A DNA stretch of 64,000 nt from Paenibacillus illinoisensis NBRC 15959 (GCF_004000925.1 NZ_BIME01000008.1:186001-250000), one strand, 5' to 3'. Positions 1-8,468 are shown, counted from the first letter of the stretch. Translations and numbers: made by a program. The notes: generated by a model not told the origin, from the sequence alone.

Positions 1-588
1 AAGCAACGTAAGAAATAATGGAAGCAGCAGCAAGACGAATGAAGTTAGAATAAACAACCAGTGCCATCCCAAATTTTCGACAATTGCTCCGCCGACAACT
101 GGTCCTGCACCAAGTCCTAGTGATACAGCAGACATATTGATGGCCATAGCAGCACCACGACGTTCTATAGGAATATAACGCGTATATAGCACCATAGACA
201 GGGAAATAATACCGCCCGCACCTGCTGCCTGCACAATCCGACATAGAAGCAATACAACAAAGCTATCACTAAAGAATCCGATTAAGCTAGCCAGTCCTAA
301 AGCGACGACTCCAATATTCAGCAGCCGTCTGAGTGGTATGAAATCAGATAAACGACTGAATGTGATCGAAGAAACAGCAAACATTATGGAATATCCAGAC
401 ACAATCCAGGAAGCTGTGGACGAGGAAATATTGAAATCCGAGATAATATTAGGCAGCGCCAAATTAAACATGGATGTATTCATAAGTGCCAATACAATAG
501 CAATACATATGGCAACAATGGTAAAGCCTTCTCGGGCTAAAAGTGGCTGCTCGGATTGAACTACCGAGGAATTTTTTTCTGAACTCAT
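1..588 (-). CDS. MFS drug-efflux transporter, 3' end cut by window edge
   Basis: The first 196 residues of a major facilitator protein are read on the minus strand from ATG 588. An AAGGAGAG ribosome site lies just upstream. Several hydrophobic segments are visible, and an antiporter-type motif C (GLGAGPVVGG) follows the loop ending IERRGAAMAINMSA. The pattern resembles the TetA(L)/DHA2 group of proton-drug antiporters in the cell membrane. It is divergent from an ArsR-type gene at 780, which probably controls it. The substrate cannot be told from sequence. The C-terminal half lies outside the window. Confidence 0.85.
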   Translation of the reverse strand, partial: MSSEKNSSVVQSEQPLLAREGFTIVAICIAIVLALMNTSMFNLALPNIISDFNISSSTASWIVSGYSIMFAVSSITFSRLSDFIPLRRLLNIGVVALGLASLIGFFSDSFVVLLLCRIVQAAGAGGIISLSMVLYTRYIPIERRGAAMAINMSAVSLGLGAGPVVGGAIVENLGWHWLFILTSFVLLLLPLFLTLL

Positions 589-613
589 ACGATCTCTCCT
601 TCTGATTGTATTA

Positions 614-629
614 AATATGTATACATATT
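614..629. promoter_or_regulatory. Perfect 16-bp palindrome, candidate operator
   Basis: AATATGTATACATATT is its own reverse complement. It lies 25 bp upstream of the efflux-pump start, in the gap shared with the ArsR-type gene. Its position suits repression of the pump, but the binding protein is inferred from context only. Confidence 0.5.
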
Positions 630-634
630 ATTTT

Positions 635-658
635 ATTGTTCGTAAAATAGCGAACAAT
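635..658. promoter_or_regulatory. Inverted repeat in efflux/ArsR intergenic region
   Basis: ATTGTTCG (635-642) and CGAACAAT (651-658) form a perfect 8-bp inverted repeat with an 8-bp spacer, 5 bp beyond the 16-bp palindrome. It may be a second operator for the divergent pair or a core promoter operator. Confidence 0.45.
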
Positions 659-779
659 TGAAGTATATAACGCAGTATTGTAAAATACAACATGAATTTG
701 TTTTTGGAGATAAGCTTAAAGTGTAGGCTCACATCAGCTAATAATAAATAAGATATAGGAATATAATGGGGGAAATTCT

Positions 780-1085
780 ATGAAATCACTACATCATCCT
801 GATCGTAAAGACTTCATGTTACCAGCAGTTCTGCATGCACTCAGTGATCCAATTCGTCTTCACATGGTGGCACAAATGCATAGGAGTGGAGAGCAGGCTT
901 GTAAGAATTTTGATGTTCCCATTGCGAATTCTACAAGGTCACAACACATCCGGACACTTCGGGAATCTGGAATTATTTATACTCGTTTTGAAGGAACCAA
1001 ACGTTTGTTGTCACTTCGAACAGAAGACCTGAATGAACGCTTCCCTGGCTTAATAGATTCGATACTAAATGTTTATGAAAGTTAA
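780..1085 (+). CDS. ArsR-family winged-helix regulator
   Basis: This is a 101-residue DNA-binding protein. It contains HALSDPIRLHMVAQ near residues 18-31, typical of the first helix of ArsR-type winged helices. A recognition-helix region (NSTRSQHIRTLRESGI) and a beta-wing (YTRFEGTKRLLSLR) follow. No cysteine-rich metal site of the ArsR/SmtB type is clear; the only cysteine is in QACKNF. A GGGGGA ribosome site precedes ATG 780. Divergence from the efflux gene and the two inverted repeats between them suggest it represses both promoters. The ligand is unknown. Confidence 0.85.
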   Translation: MKSLHHPDRKDFMLPAVLHALSDPIRLHMVAQMHRSGEQACKNFDVPIANSTRSQHIRTLRESGIIYTRFEGTKRLLSLRTEDLNERFPGLIDSILNVYES

Positions 1086-1141
1086 TCGAGATAAGCAAAG
1101 ATTTTAGAACGCGGGCAAAATATGAATGAACCAGACGCATG

Positions 1142-1539
1142 CAGAAGGAAGATACCCAGCGATTCATTTACAACGCTTCAGTCATTTTTCAATGCGGCGG
1201 CTATCCGGTTTTGCAAAAAGACTTTTTAATGGACTATGAATTATCGGATGTGATTTAGAATAGCAGTGCCGTTATACTGGATGCTAGTGCTGGCTCGTTA
1301 AACATGGCTGCCCAATGGTTAAGCTTGCACAAATATTGGCAATGATGTTGAAACAACTACGATTTATGATGGTATTGACTTTGATCAATTTGCCTATGAA
1401 TCTCTACCTGTTCCTTTTGTCTGAAGAGATTGATGTGTATGCGGCAGAACAGGAAAGCGCTATACGTGTAAAGGACGGCAAAATAGAAATATTGGGTCCT
1501 GTATATTTAAAGATTCAGAAATTGGTTGAGACGCTCTAA
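1142..1539 (+). pseudogene. Decayed S51-type (dipeptidase E-like) peptidase
   Basis: Three pieces in different frames resemble one protein of the S51 / type-1 glutamine-amidotransferase-like family. The first reads FQCGGYPVLQKDFLMDYELS, then an in-frame TAG (1256-1258), then SSAVILDASAGSLNMAAQ, where ASAGS matches the nucleophile-serine region. A second frame reads ETTTIYDGIDFDQFAYES. A third reads AIRVKDGKIEILGPVYLK to a TAA at 1539, like the family C-terminus. At least one stop, two frame changes and an internal loss are therefore present. The N-terminal part appears missing. Family assignment is from motif memory. Confidence 0.6.
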
Positions 1540-1582
1540 TTAGGGTGTTCAGGCTAACGGGAAACGATAGCTCAATAAATCT

Positions 1583-1619
1583 AAGAAAGCAGCTGATCAT
1601 GTGATCAGCTGCTTTCTTT
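1583..1619. terminator. Bidirectional intrinsic terminator
   Basis: A perfect 17-bp inverted repeat (1583-1599 with 1602-1618) is rich in A on the left and T on the right. It lies between the plus-strand remnant and the 3' end of the minus-strand regulator, so it can serve both directions. Confidence 0.8.
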
Positions 1620-1693
1620 AACTAACGGGCTGTACAGTGTTGACGTATGGGAGCATAAGTGTGGGTTTTGGCAAACTTGTACATGAAGTCACA

Positions 1694-2758
1694 TTATATT
1701 TCGTACAAAATCTCACCTGTACGGGAAACATCATAGCCTTCGAAGGATTGCAGTTCCTGTCTGAACTCCGAAGATTGAAGAATGCGCAGGACCGAATCGG
1801 TCCACATCTCATTGCCCGGTTTCTTTAACATAACCAGATCATAGCGCTCCTGAGTCAGTGGAATGAAATCAACCTGACCGACAAGACGTGCAGCCTTTTC
1901 AATGCCAATGCCCACATCCGCTTCACCGGAACTGACTTTGGCGGCAACACCCATATGACTGGTTTCTTCCAGGTTATAACCAATCAGGCGGGAGGAAGGA
2001 ATCCCGTGCAAACGCAGCTGCTCATCGAGCAGGACACGCGCCCCGGAACCTTTCTCGCGGTTGGCGAGTCGCAGATCAGGCTGATCCAGGTCTACCCAGC
2101 CTTGTAAGCCGCGCGGGTTACCGCGCTGTACATACAATCCTGCTGGTCTTGAGAGCAGGTTTACAACGACGTAGGACCAGCCAATCAGAATTTTTCGGAT
2201 GTAGGGTAAATTATATTCGCCCGTATCTCCATCGAGCAGATGAGTGCTGACCAGGTCAGACTCACCGCGGTACATGGAGATGAGCCCGTCCAGGCTGCCC
2301 ATGAAAGAACGCAATGGACGAATGTCCCGCGTTTGTTTCTCCATATGGCGCATGAGAATATCCAGGCTCACATCCTGCCCGGTAATGACGACATGCCGCG
2401 CTGCATGGGGGGCAGGAGACTCCCCACGTACGATGCGGGATGCTTCGGATACCGGAGGTCTGGCTGGGGCATTGGAATAGTCATCAACAGGTGCAGCCAG
2501 AGATTTGCTTGCATCAGCACTATCCATTACTGGCGCTGTTCCCGAGGATTGACTCGAAGCGGATAGCGGCCCGGCTGAGGACTGCAGCTGCTTGGCACGC
2601 CGCTTATATGCTTCCAGGTCGGTGGCATCAATCCTCATTTGTTTGCCGACGCGATAAGCGACAAGGTCTCCTTTTTTAATCAGGTCATACACGGTTAGTT
2701 TGGATATTTTGAGCAGTTTGGATATTTCTTCGGTCGTATAGGATTGCTCCTCTGTCAT
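1694..2758 (-). CDS. HTH plus periplasmic-binding-fold regulator of molybdate uptake (YvgK-like)
   Basis: The protein has 354 residues. Residues 8-55 form an excisionase/MerR-like helix-turn-helix (TTEEISKLLKISKLTVYDLI, then GKQMRIDATDLEAYKRR). A Ser/Ala/Pro-rich linker covers about 56-115. The rest resembles the cytoplasmic PBP-like domain found in one-component oxyanion regulators; GYNLEETSHMGVAAKVSSG and ADVGIGIEKAARLVG are typical. It is divergent from modA, the arrangement of yvgK next to yvgL-yvgM in Bacillus subtilis. It probably senses molybdate or tungstate directly and controls modAB through the repeats at 2913-2962. Confidence 0.8.
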   Translation of the reverse strand: MTEEQSYTTEEISKLLKISKLTVYDLIKKGDLVAYRVGKQMRIDATDLEAYKRRAKQLQSSAGPLSASSQSSGTAPVMDSADASKSLAAPVDDYSNAPARPPVSEASRIVRGESPAPHAARHVVITGQDVSLDILMRHMEKQTRDIRPLRSFMGSLDGLISMYRGESDLVSTHLLDGDTGEYNLPYIRKILIGWSYVVVNLLSRPAGLYVQRGNPRGLQGWVDLDQPDLRLANREKGSGARVLLDEQLRLHGIPSSRLIGYNLEETSHMGVAAKVSSGEADVGIGIEKAARLVGQVDFIPLTQERYDLVMLKKPGNEMWTDSVLRILQSSEFRQELQSFEGYDVSRTGEILYEI

Positions 2759-2912
2759 GTGTGAAGATCCTCCTTCAGGATGGCAAAAGCATATATGGTT
2801 AAGTTCATCAACATCATGTGTAGTTTGCTGAAAGGTTTGAAACAGTCTCTTGTACTATACCATTAACTGCTGGAGTGCAGAAACAAGACCTTTCCATTTG
2901 ACCGATCTTATG

Positions 2913-2962
2913 TATAATGAAATATAATTAATTATAACTAGATATAACTAAACATAACGTGT
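2913..2962 (+). promoter_or_regulatory. Five phased 10-bp direct repeats upstream of modA
   Basis: Five consecutive 10-bp units start at 2913, 2923, 2933, 2943 and 2953: TATAATGAAA, TATAATTAAT, TATAACTAGA, TATAACTAAA, CATAACGTGT. Each begins with YATAAY. The period equals about one helical turn, so all units face the same side of the DNA. They end 22 bp before the modA start and overlap TATAAT-like -10 sequences. This is a strong candidate operator array for the divergent regulator. Confidence 0.6.
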
Positions 2963-2984
2963 AGAAGGATCAGGGGGAGAAGAA

Positions 2985-3857
2985 TTGAGAAAAAGAATAG
3001 GATACATACTGGGGAGCATGTCTCTAGGGATGGCACTTGTATTGGCGGGTTGTGGTGCTGGTGCGGACAGTGCGGATTCATCGACAGCAGTTGAGCCGGT
3101 GTCCTCGGCACCTGCGACATCAGGAGATGTCAATTCAGCAGAGAATACAGAGCCGCAGGAAACCGTAGAATTAACCATCTCCGCAGCAGCCAGTCTGACC
3201 GATGCGATGAAAGAAATCGAAACAGGCTATGAGCTTGCCCACCCTTCTGTTGAACTCAACTTTAACTTCGGGGCATCGGGGGCACTGCAGCAGCAGATTG
3301 AACAGGGTGCACCTGCTGATATCTTTGTATCGGCGGCAACGAAGAACATGAACGCTTTGGTGGACGAGAACCTGATTGCACCCTCTGATCAGAAAAATTT
3401 GCTGCAAAACTCCCTTGTTGCCATCGTTCCAGCAGGTAGTGAAAATGCGGTATCGAGCGAGCAGGATCTGACAGCTGATACTGTTAAAACCGTAGCTATC
3501 GGAATTCCGGAAAGTGTCCCCGCAGGAACGTATGCGAAGGAAGCACTGACGAATGCCAAGCTGTGGGATCAGCTCGAAAGCAAGCTTGTGCAGGGCAAGG
3601 ATGTCAGACAGGTTCTGCAGTATGTAGAGACTGGGAACGCAGACGCGGGATTTGTGTACAAAACGGATGCACTGACCTCGGATCAGGTGAAAATTGCATT
3701 TGAGGTGGACAAGAACAGATATACACCGGCCAATTATCCTGTAGGCATTATTGAGGGCACGAAACACCGGACAGAAGCAGAACAATTTTACGCGTATTTG
3801 CAAACCCCTGAAGTGCTGGATGTTTTTGCGAAATACGGATTCTCTGTTCCGAAATGA
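2985..3857 (+). CDS. modA: Molybdate ABC transporter substrate-binding lipoprotein
   Basis: The 290-residue protein has a lipoprotein signal ending in LAGC (Cys about 23) and an acidic Ser/Ala-rich linker. The ModA fold follows: ISAAASLTDAMKEIETGYE, then NFNFGASGALQQQIEQGAPA and DIFVSAA, all characteristic of molybdate/tungstate binders. The start is TTG 2985, supported by GGGGGAG 8 bp upstream; no ATG fits. It should capture oxyanion outside the membrane for ModB. Its stop overlaps the modB start by 4 bp (ATGA), so the two are translationally coupled. Confidence 0.92.
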   Translation: MRKRIGYILGSMSLGMALVLAGCGAGADSADSSTAVEPVSSAPATSGDVNSAENTEPQETVELTISAAASLTDAMKEIETGYELAHPSVELNFNFGASGALQQQIEQGAPADIFVSAATKNMNALVDENLIAPSDQKNLLQNSLVAIVPAGSENAVSSEQDLTADTVKTVAIGIPESVPAGTYAKEALTNAKLWDQLESKLVQGKDVRQVLQYVETGNADAGFVYKTDALTSDQVKIAFEVDKNRYTPANYPVGIIEGTKHRTEAEQFYAYLQTPEVLDVFAKYGFSVPK

Positions 3858-4537
3858 TTGGTACGGAGATCGACTGGTCAGCGTTCTGGTCACCTGTGCG
3901 CCTATCTCTTCAGGTTGCTCTGTTGTCCAGCATCATTGCAGGCGTGCTTGGCATTGCGGTAGCCTGGCAGATGTCACACCGCTCTTTTCGCGGCAAAATT
4001 GTGCTGGAAACCGTGTTCATGCTGCCGCTGGTGCTTCCACCGACCGTCGTTGGCTTTCTGCTGCTCGTTTTGCTGGGCCGCAAAAGTCTGCTGGGACAAT
4101 GGATTGAAGCTATCTTCTCGGCACCGGTCATCTTCTCCTGGTGGGCGGCGGTGATTGCCTCGGTGGTTGTAGCCTTCCCGCTCATTTATCAGACCATGAA
4201 GTCCGGTTTCAGCGGTATTGATAAGGATCTGGAGGATGCGGGCAGGTCGATCGGGGCGAATGAGTGGCAGGTGTTTCGCTACATTTCGCTGCCGCTTGCA
4301 GGACGTGCATTGATGACTGCTTTTATATTAGGATTCGCTCGTGCACTGGGGGAATTCGGGGCAACACTGATGATCGCTGGAAATATTCCTGGCAAAACCC
4401 AAACCGTACCTACAGCTATCTATGTTGCAGTGGATTCCGGTAATCAGACCATGGCATGGGCATGGACCGTTTCCATCATTATCATCTCATTTGTCATGCT
4501 GCTTCTAACGAGGCAGCCAAACCAGGAAAAGGCTTGA
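3854..4537 (+). CDS. modB: Molybdate ABC transporter permease
   Basis: This is a 227-residue integral membrane protein with about five to six hydrophobic segments. The conserved cytoplasmic EAA loop reads DLEDAGRSIGANEWQVFRYI, followed by GFARALGEFGATLMIAGNIP, a ModB/CysT hallmark. It forms the channel for molybdate delivered by ModA. No modC ATPase follows; a terminator comes directly after it. The ATPase must be encoded elsewhere or shared, as in the Bacillus subtilis yvgLM locus. Confidence 0.92.
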   Translation: MIGTEIDWSAFWSPVRLSLQVALLSSIIAGVLGIAVAWQMSHRSFRGKIVLETVFMLPLVLPPTVVGFLLLVLLGRKSLLGQWIEAIFSAPVIFSWWAAVIASVVVAFPLIYQTMKSGFSGIDKDLEDAGRSIGANEWQVFRYISLPLAGRALMTAFILGFARALGEFGATLMIAGNIPGKTQTVPTAIYVAVDSGNQTMAWAWTVSIIIISFVMLLLTRQPNQEKA

Positions 4538-4576
4538 ACGACGCAAGGCAGATACAGTAGGGATTAAATGATGAAG

Positions 4577-4610
4577 ACCCGCACAAGGAATGCTCCTTGG
4601 AGCGGGTTTT
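4577..4610 (+). terminator. Terminator after modB
   Basis: ACCCGC/GCGGGT and AAGGA/TCCTT arms (4577-4606) form a two-part stem followed by TTTT. It closes the modAB unit. Confidence 0.75.
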
Positions 4611-4785
4611 ATGCTGTATGCTCCAATCCGAACGATCTATATGTTAAATAGAAAACTTTTATGCACAAAAAAACCGAAAAAATTTCCAAATTTCGTACTT
4701 TCAACCCTCGCCTAAAGCAGCCCTTTTCCTGTAAAATAGAAGTAACTGATTCCAGCCAAGCACTGAAATAAGGAGAGAGACGACA

Positions 4786-5118
4786 ATGAATACTAAACCT
4801 GATTGCGGCGTATCGTTGCAAATCGACGATTATCTGGATCTTTTGCATTTTGCCATCCAAATTCAGGATCAGGAATGGCAGCAGTCCCTTATCCACCAGC
4901 TCAAAATATTTCAGCCGGCAGCGGAGCAGCAGCGGACACCAGAAGAGGAATTATGGACACGGCTGGATTATATCAACAGTAAGCTGACGGGGCTGTGCAA
5001 CCAGTTGCATGCAGCACACACCCAGGATGAACGCGACAAATGCAAAGAACGAATTGGCCTCCTGCAATCCCAGCGGCTGGAAGTCGCACGTAAAATTAAA
5101 TGGGCCAGTCGCAGATAG
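4786..5118 (+). CDS. Uncharacterised 110-residue cytoplasmic protein
   Basis: A GGAGAG ribosome site lies 8 bp before ATG 4786, and a terminator follows the stop, so this looks like a monocistronic gene. The sequence is hydrophilic, without signal peptide or membrane segment. It is predicted to be mostly helical, with Gln-rich amphipathic stretches (LLHFAIQIQDQEWQQSLIHQ) and a charged coiled-coil-like C-terminal half (ERIGLLQSQRLEVARKIKW). I do not recognise the family and assign no function. Confidence 0.7.
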   Translation: MNTKPDCGVSLQIDDYLDLLHFAIQIQDQEWQQSLIHQLKIFQPAAEQQRTPEEELWTRLDYINSKLTGLCNQLHAAHTQDERDKCKERIGLLQSQRLEVARKIKWASRR

Positions 5119-5137
5119 ATAACATCACGAATCGAAG

Positions 5138-5180
5138 AAGCCTTTTCTCCGCCAGACCGATCGGGGAGGGGCTTTTTTTG
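5138..5180 (+). terminator. Terminator after the 110-residue gene
   Basis: An imperfect stem, AAGCCttttCTCC paired with GGGGAGGGGCTT, is followed by seven T residues. Confidence 0.65.
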
Positions 5181-5364
5181 ATATATGGATTTCATAGGCA
5201 ATGTCCGGATAGAGAAGTTCTATAACATTATCAGGATGTCCTATTAGCCTTCGTATTGCCTCAGGATAACCCAGGGTGATATTCTTTGATCAACCTAATT
5301 CCGACTATACAAGTAAGAATGGTTAGTTAAGAATTTGGAGAAATGGGAGTTTACATTATATTGG

Positions 5365-5377
5365 CTGTGTAACACAG
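5365..5377. promoter_or_regulatory. Short palindrome before the cystine operon
   Basis: CTGTGT-A-ACACAG is a perfect 13-bp palindrome ending 18 bp before the ribosome-site/start region of the binding-protein gene. It could be an operator, but no regulator is encoded nearby and it may be chance. Confidence 0.25.
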
Positions 5378-5396
5378 TCTGTGGAGGAGATCGGGA

Positions 5397-6236
5397 ATGG
5401 CTAAAAAATGGGGGATTCATCAATTTCGGACAGCGCTGCTGTTCGTAACTATGCTCGCGGTGCTGGCAGGATGCAGCACAGGCAATGCTTCAAATGAAGC
5501 GGAGACCACATCTGCGTCCGGTCAAGATACAGTGAAGAAGATTATCGTAGGTACAGGTACGCAATTTCCGAATGTATGCTTCATTGATGAGAATGGCAAA
5601 TTGACTGGATACGATGTGGAATTGATTCGTGAGATTGATAAACGGCTGCCCGAGTATGAGTTTGAGTTCAGCACCATGGAGTTCAAAAACCTGCTGCTCA
5701 GCCTGGAGACGAAAAAGATTGATCTGATCGCTCACCAGATGGAAGTGAATGAAGAGAGACAGGCGAAGTTCCTGTTTAATGATGAAGCTTATAATATTTT
5801 CCCCAACAAAGTGGTCGTGAGTCAGAAAAACCAGGATGTGAATTCCATTGACGATCTGAAAGGGAAAAAACTGATTGTGGGTGCAACGAGCAATGCGGCT
5901 GTGCTGGCTGAGAAGTGGAATGCGGACAATGGCAACAGCATTGATATCGTATACTCGGGAGCCGGTGAAGACACGATTACCCAGATCAAATCAGGTCGGG
6001 TGGATGCAACAATTAGTACGCAATTCGCCATTGACTATCAGAATAAGGCTGTGGATGCCCAATTAAAAACGGTGGGAGAAGCTTTATCGAATTCCAAAGT
6101 ATATTTCATCCTCAACAAGGACGAGCAGGAACTCAAAGCCAAAGTGGATGAAGCTCTCAAATCAATCAAGGAAGACGGAACATTAAGCAAGCTGAGCACA
6201 GAGTGGCTTGGCGCGGATTATACGGTTGAAGAGTAG
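5397..6236 (+). CDS. tcyK: Cystine-type ABC transporter substrate-binding lipoprotein
   Basis: The 279-residue family-3 solute-binding protein has a lipobox LAGC (Cys about 26). Hallmarks are GTGTQFPNVCFIDENGKLTG, YDVELIREI, and ATSNAAVLAEKWN. The mature part resembles the TcyJ/TcyK cystine binders of Bacillus subtilis more than arginine or glutamine binders. It starts at ATG 5397 behind GGAGGAG. It heads a four-gene operon (5397-8468) with two permeases and an ATPase, matching tcyK-L-M-N. Cystine is the likeliest cargo; the exact symbol is an inference. Confidence 0.8.
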   Translation: MAKKWGIHQFRTALLFVTMLAVLAGCSTGNASNEAETTSASGQDTVKKIIVGTGTQFPNVCFIDENGKLTGYDVELIREIDKRLPEYEFEFSTMEFKNLLLSLETKKIDLIAHQMEVNEERQAKFLFNDEAYNIFPNKVVVSQKNQDVNSIDDLKGKKLIVGATSNAAVLAEKWNADNGNSIDIVYSGAGEDTITQIKSGRVDATISTQFAIDYQNKAVDAQLKTVGEALSNSKVYFILNKDEQELKAKVDEALKSIKEDGTLSKLSTEWLGADYTVEE

Positions 6237-6260
6237 CGTGAGAAAGGTGTGCAAGCCGTA

Positions 6261-7004
6261 ATGGGAAAAGCATTCGATATATCCTTGGTTCTGGATTTCA
6301 TCCCGGAACTGCTAAGGTATCTGCATATAACTCTGATCGTGCTGGGCGGGTCCATTGTGCTTGGTCTGGTAGGCGGTGTGCTGCTGGCAGTTCCTAGACT
6401 CTACCGAATTCCGGTACTGAGTCAGCTCGCCACCCTGTATGTATCTTTCATGCGCGGCACACCGATTCTCATCAAGCTGTTTCTGGTCTATTACGGCCTG
6501 CCCGAATTGCTTAAGCCAATTGGCATTGACCTGTCCAGAACCGATCCGCTGGTATTTGTCATCGTGACCTATGCACTTAGCGATGCTGCATCCTTTGCGG
6601 AGATCTTCCGCGGAGCCGTTCGCAGTGTTGACAAGGGCCAGACCGAAGCGGCTTATGCAGCAGGGATGACTACGTTTCAGTCCTTTCGGCGGATTGTTGT
6701 TCCCCAAGCACTTATTGTGGCTTTCCCCAATATGGCGAATACGCTGATCGGTTCGCTTAAGGACACGTCCCTTGCTTTTTCCATCGGTGTCATGGATATG
6801 GTGGGCAGAGGGCAGACGCTGATCTCGGCAACGTCACATGCGCTTGAAGTGTATATCAGCTTGTCGGTTGTTTATTATGTCATTGTTATTGTCCTTGAAA
6901 AAGGGTTTGCTCTTGCTGAACGCAGACTGCAGCGTCATGAACGCAAAAGCACCATGCCTAAGCCAGCGGTCAGAGCTGAACGACTGAAACGAATAGCGGG
7001 GTGA
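6261..7004 (+). CDS. tcyL: Amino-acid (cystine) ABC permease, first subunit
   Basis: This is a polar-amino-acid ABC permease of the His/Glu/Gln/Arg family, 247 residues from ATG 6261. An upstream GTG at 6249 is possible, but it sits only 2 bp from the AGAAAGG ribosome site, so the ATG is preferred. Visible marks are FMRGTPILIKLFLVYYGLPE near the N-terminal third and the EAA loop AAYAAGMTTFQSFRRIVVPQ. Five transmembrane segments are expected. It pairs with the next gene to form a heterodimeric channel. Confidence 0.85.
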   Translation: MGKAFDISLVLDFIPELLRYLHITLIVLGGSIVLGLVGGVLLAVPRLYRIPVLSQLATLYVSFMRGTPILIKLFLVYYGLPELLKPIGIDLSRTDPLVFVIVTYALSDAASFAEIFRGAVRSVDKGQTEAAYAAGMTTFQSFRRIVVPQALIVAFPNMANTLIGSLKDTSLAFSIGVMDMVGRGQTLISATSHALEVYISLSVVYYVIVIVLEKGFALAERRLQRHERKSTMPKPAVRAERLKRIAG

Positions 7005-7008
7005 GCAT

Positions 7009-7719
7009 ATGTCCATTGATCTCCAGTTTATTTATACGTCTTTTTTCAAAATTCTAACGGCATTGCCACTGACACTCGTGATCACGATTGTGCCGCTGAT
7101 AGCAGGTTTCGGGATTGGTCTTGCCACTGCGCTGATTCGAATCTATCAGGTGCCATGGATTCACCGGTTGGCCGCCTTCTACGTTTCCTTTCTGCGCGGT
7201 ACGCCGATGCTAATGCATCTATTTCTGATCTATTACGGTATACCGATGATAATTGATAAACTCTCGGAACGGTACGGATGGGCTTTTCAATCGGCTTCCA
7301 TACCTATTCTGGTGTTTGTGTTGATTGCCTTCTCCCTGACTGCCGGAGCATATATGTCCGAGATTATCCGTTCGGGTATTCTGGCTGTGGACCGTGGACA
7401 GATGGAGGCTGCGCATGCCGTAGGCATGAGTACCTCACAGGCCTTGCGGCGCATCATTCTCCCTCAGGCCATCGGTGCTGTATTGCCCAATCTGTGCAGC
7501 ATGTTTGTCGGATTTCTCCATGGATCGACCCTGGCCTTCACGGTTTCACAGATGGATATTCTCGGAAAGGCAGATGTCGTTGCATCCGTCAGTTTGAAAT
7601 TTCTGGAGGCTTTCATTGCAGCGGCAGTGATCTATTGGGGCCTGACAATCATCGCCGAACGGATTACGGCTCTGTTGGAACGTCGGGTTGCCTTGTATAG
7701 CAAAGGAGGGGTTTCATGA
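7009..7719 (+). CDS. tcyM: Amino-acid (cystine) ABC permease, second subunit
   Basis: The 236-residue membrane protein is homologous to its upstream neighbour. FLRGTPMLMHLFLIYYGIPM and the EAA loop AAHAVGMSTSQALRRIILPQ correspond position for position. It begins 4 bp after the first permease stop and overlaps the ATPase start by 4 bp, so subunits are made in balance. Together the two permeases form the membrane channel for substrate passed on by the lipoprotein. Confidence 0.87.
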   Translation: MSIDLQFIYTSFFKILTALPLTLVITIVPLIAGFGIGLATALIRIYQVPWIHRLAAFYVSFLRGTPMLMHLFLIYYGIPMIIDKLSERYGWAFQSASIPILVFVLIAFSLTAGAYMSEIIRSGILAVDRGQMEAAHAVGMSTSQALRRIILPQAIGAVLPNLCSMFVGFLHGSTLAFTVSQMDILGKADVVASVSLKFLEAFIAAAVIYWGLTIIAERITALLERRVALYSKGGVS

Positions 7720-8468
7720 TTACACTAAGCAATATCTACAAGTCTTTTGGCAAGCAGGAAGTGCTGAAAGGCATTGATCTGACGGTAGAACAGGGGGACG
7801 TGGTCGCCATTCTTGGACCCAGCGGGTCAGGCAAAACAACATTGCTGCGCTGTGTGAACTTCCTGGAACGTGCGGATGAAGGAAAGGTCCAGATCAGCGG
7901 ATTGGGCGTGGACTGCAAACATGCGCGCAAACACGATATCGTGCAGATCAGACGGAAAACGGCCATGGTTTTTCAGCATTACAATTTGTTCAAACACAAA
8001 ACGGTGCTGGATAACGTCACGGAAGGGCTAATAGTGGCACAGAAGATGTCTAAGGCGGATGCCCGTGCACGTGCCCTGCGTGTTCTTGAACAAGTAGGGC
8101 TTTCTGCCAAAATCAATGAGTATCCAAGCATGCTGTCTGGCGGACAGCAGCAGCGGGTCGGCATTGCCCGTGCTCTGGCACTGAATCCGGAGGTCATCCT
8201 GTTCGATGAACCGACTTCTGCCCTGGATCCAGAGCTGGTCGGAGAGGTATTATCGGTCATTCGTTCGATTGCCCAGGAGGGCATCACCATGATCGTTGTT
8301 ACCCATGAAATGGGTTTTGCCCGTGAAGTGGCGAATCGGGTTATCTTCATGGATGGGGGGCATGTCGTGGAGCAAGGAACACCTGAGGAAATCTTTTTAC
8401 GGCCCAAGCAGGAACGAACCCGCCAATTCCTGAGCCGATACTCCTCTGATTGGAGTTATGTCATTTGA
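7716..8468 (+). CDS. tcyN: Amino-acid (cystine) ABC transporter ATPase
   Basis: A complete 250-residue ABC ATPase with Walker A GPSGSGKTT (about 33-41), Q-loop in VFQHYNLF, signature LSGGQQQRVGIARALAL, Walker B VILFDEPTSALD and the switch histidine in VVTHEMGFAREVA. It belongs to the polar amino acid family (GlnQ/HisP/TcyN). The gene overlaps the upstream permease by 4 bp and is last in the operon, followed by a terminator. Confidence 0.9.
   Translation: MITLSNIYKSFGKQEVLKGIDLTVEQGDVVAILGPSGSGKTTLLRCVNFLERADEGKVQISGLGVDCKHARKHDIVQIRRKTAMVFQHYNLFKHKTVLDNVTEGLIVAQKMSKADARARALRVLEQVGLSAKINEYPSMLSGGQQQRVGIARALALNPEVILFDEPTSALDPELVGEVLSVIRSIAQEGITMIVVTHEMGFAREVANRVIFMDGGHVVEQGTPEEIFLRPKQERTRQFLSRYSSDWSYVI

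Noticed and set aside
3171..3893. 240-codon minus-strand frame across modA
   Set aside because: Antisense shadow of modA with no start signal.
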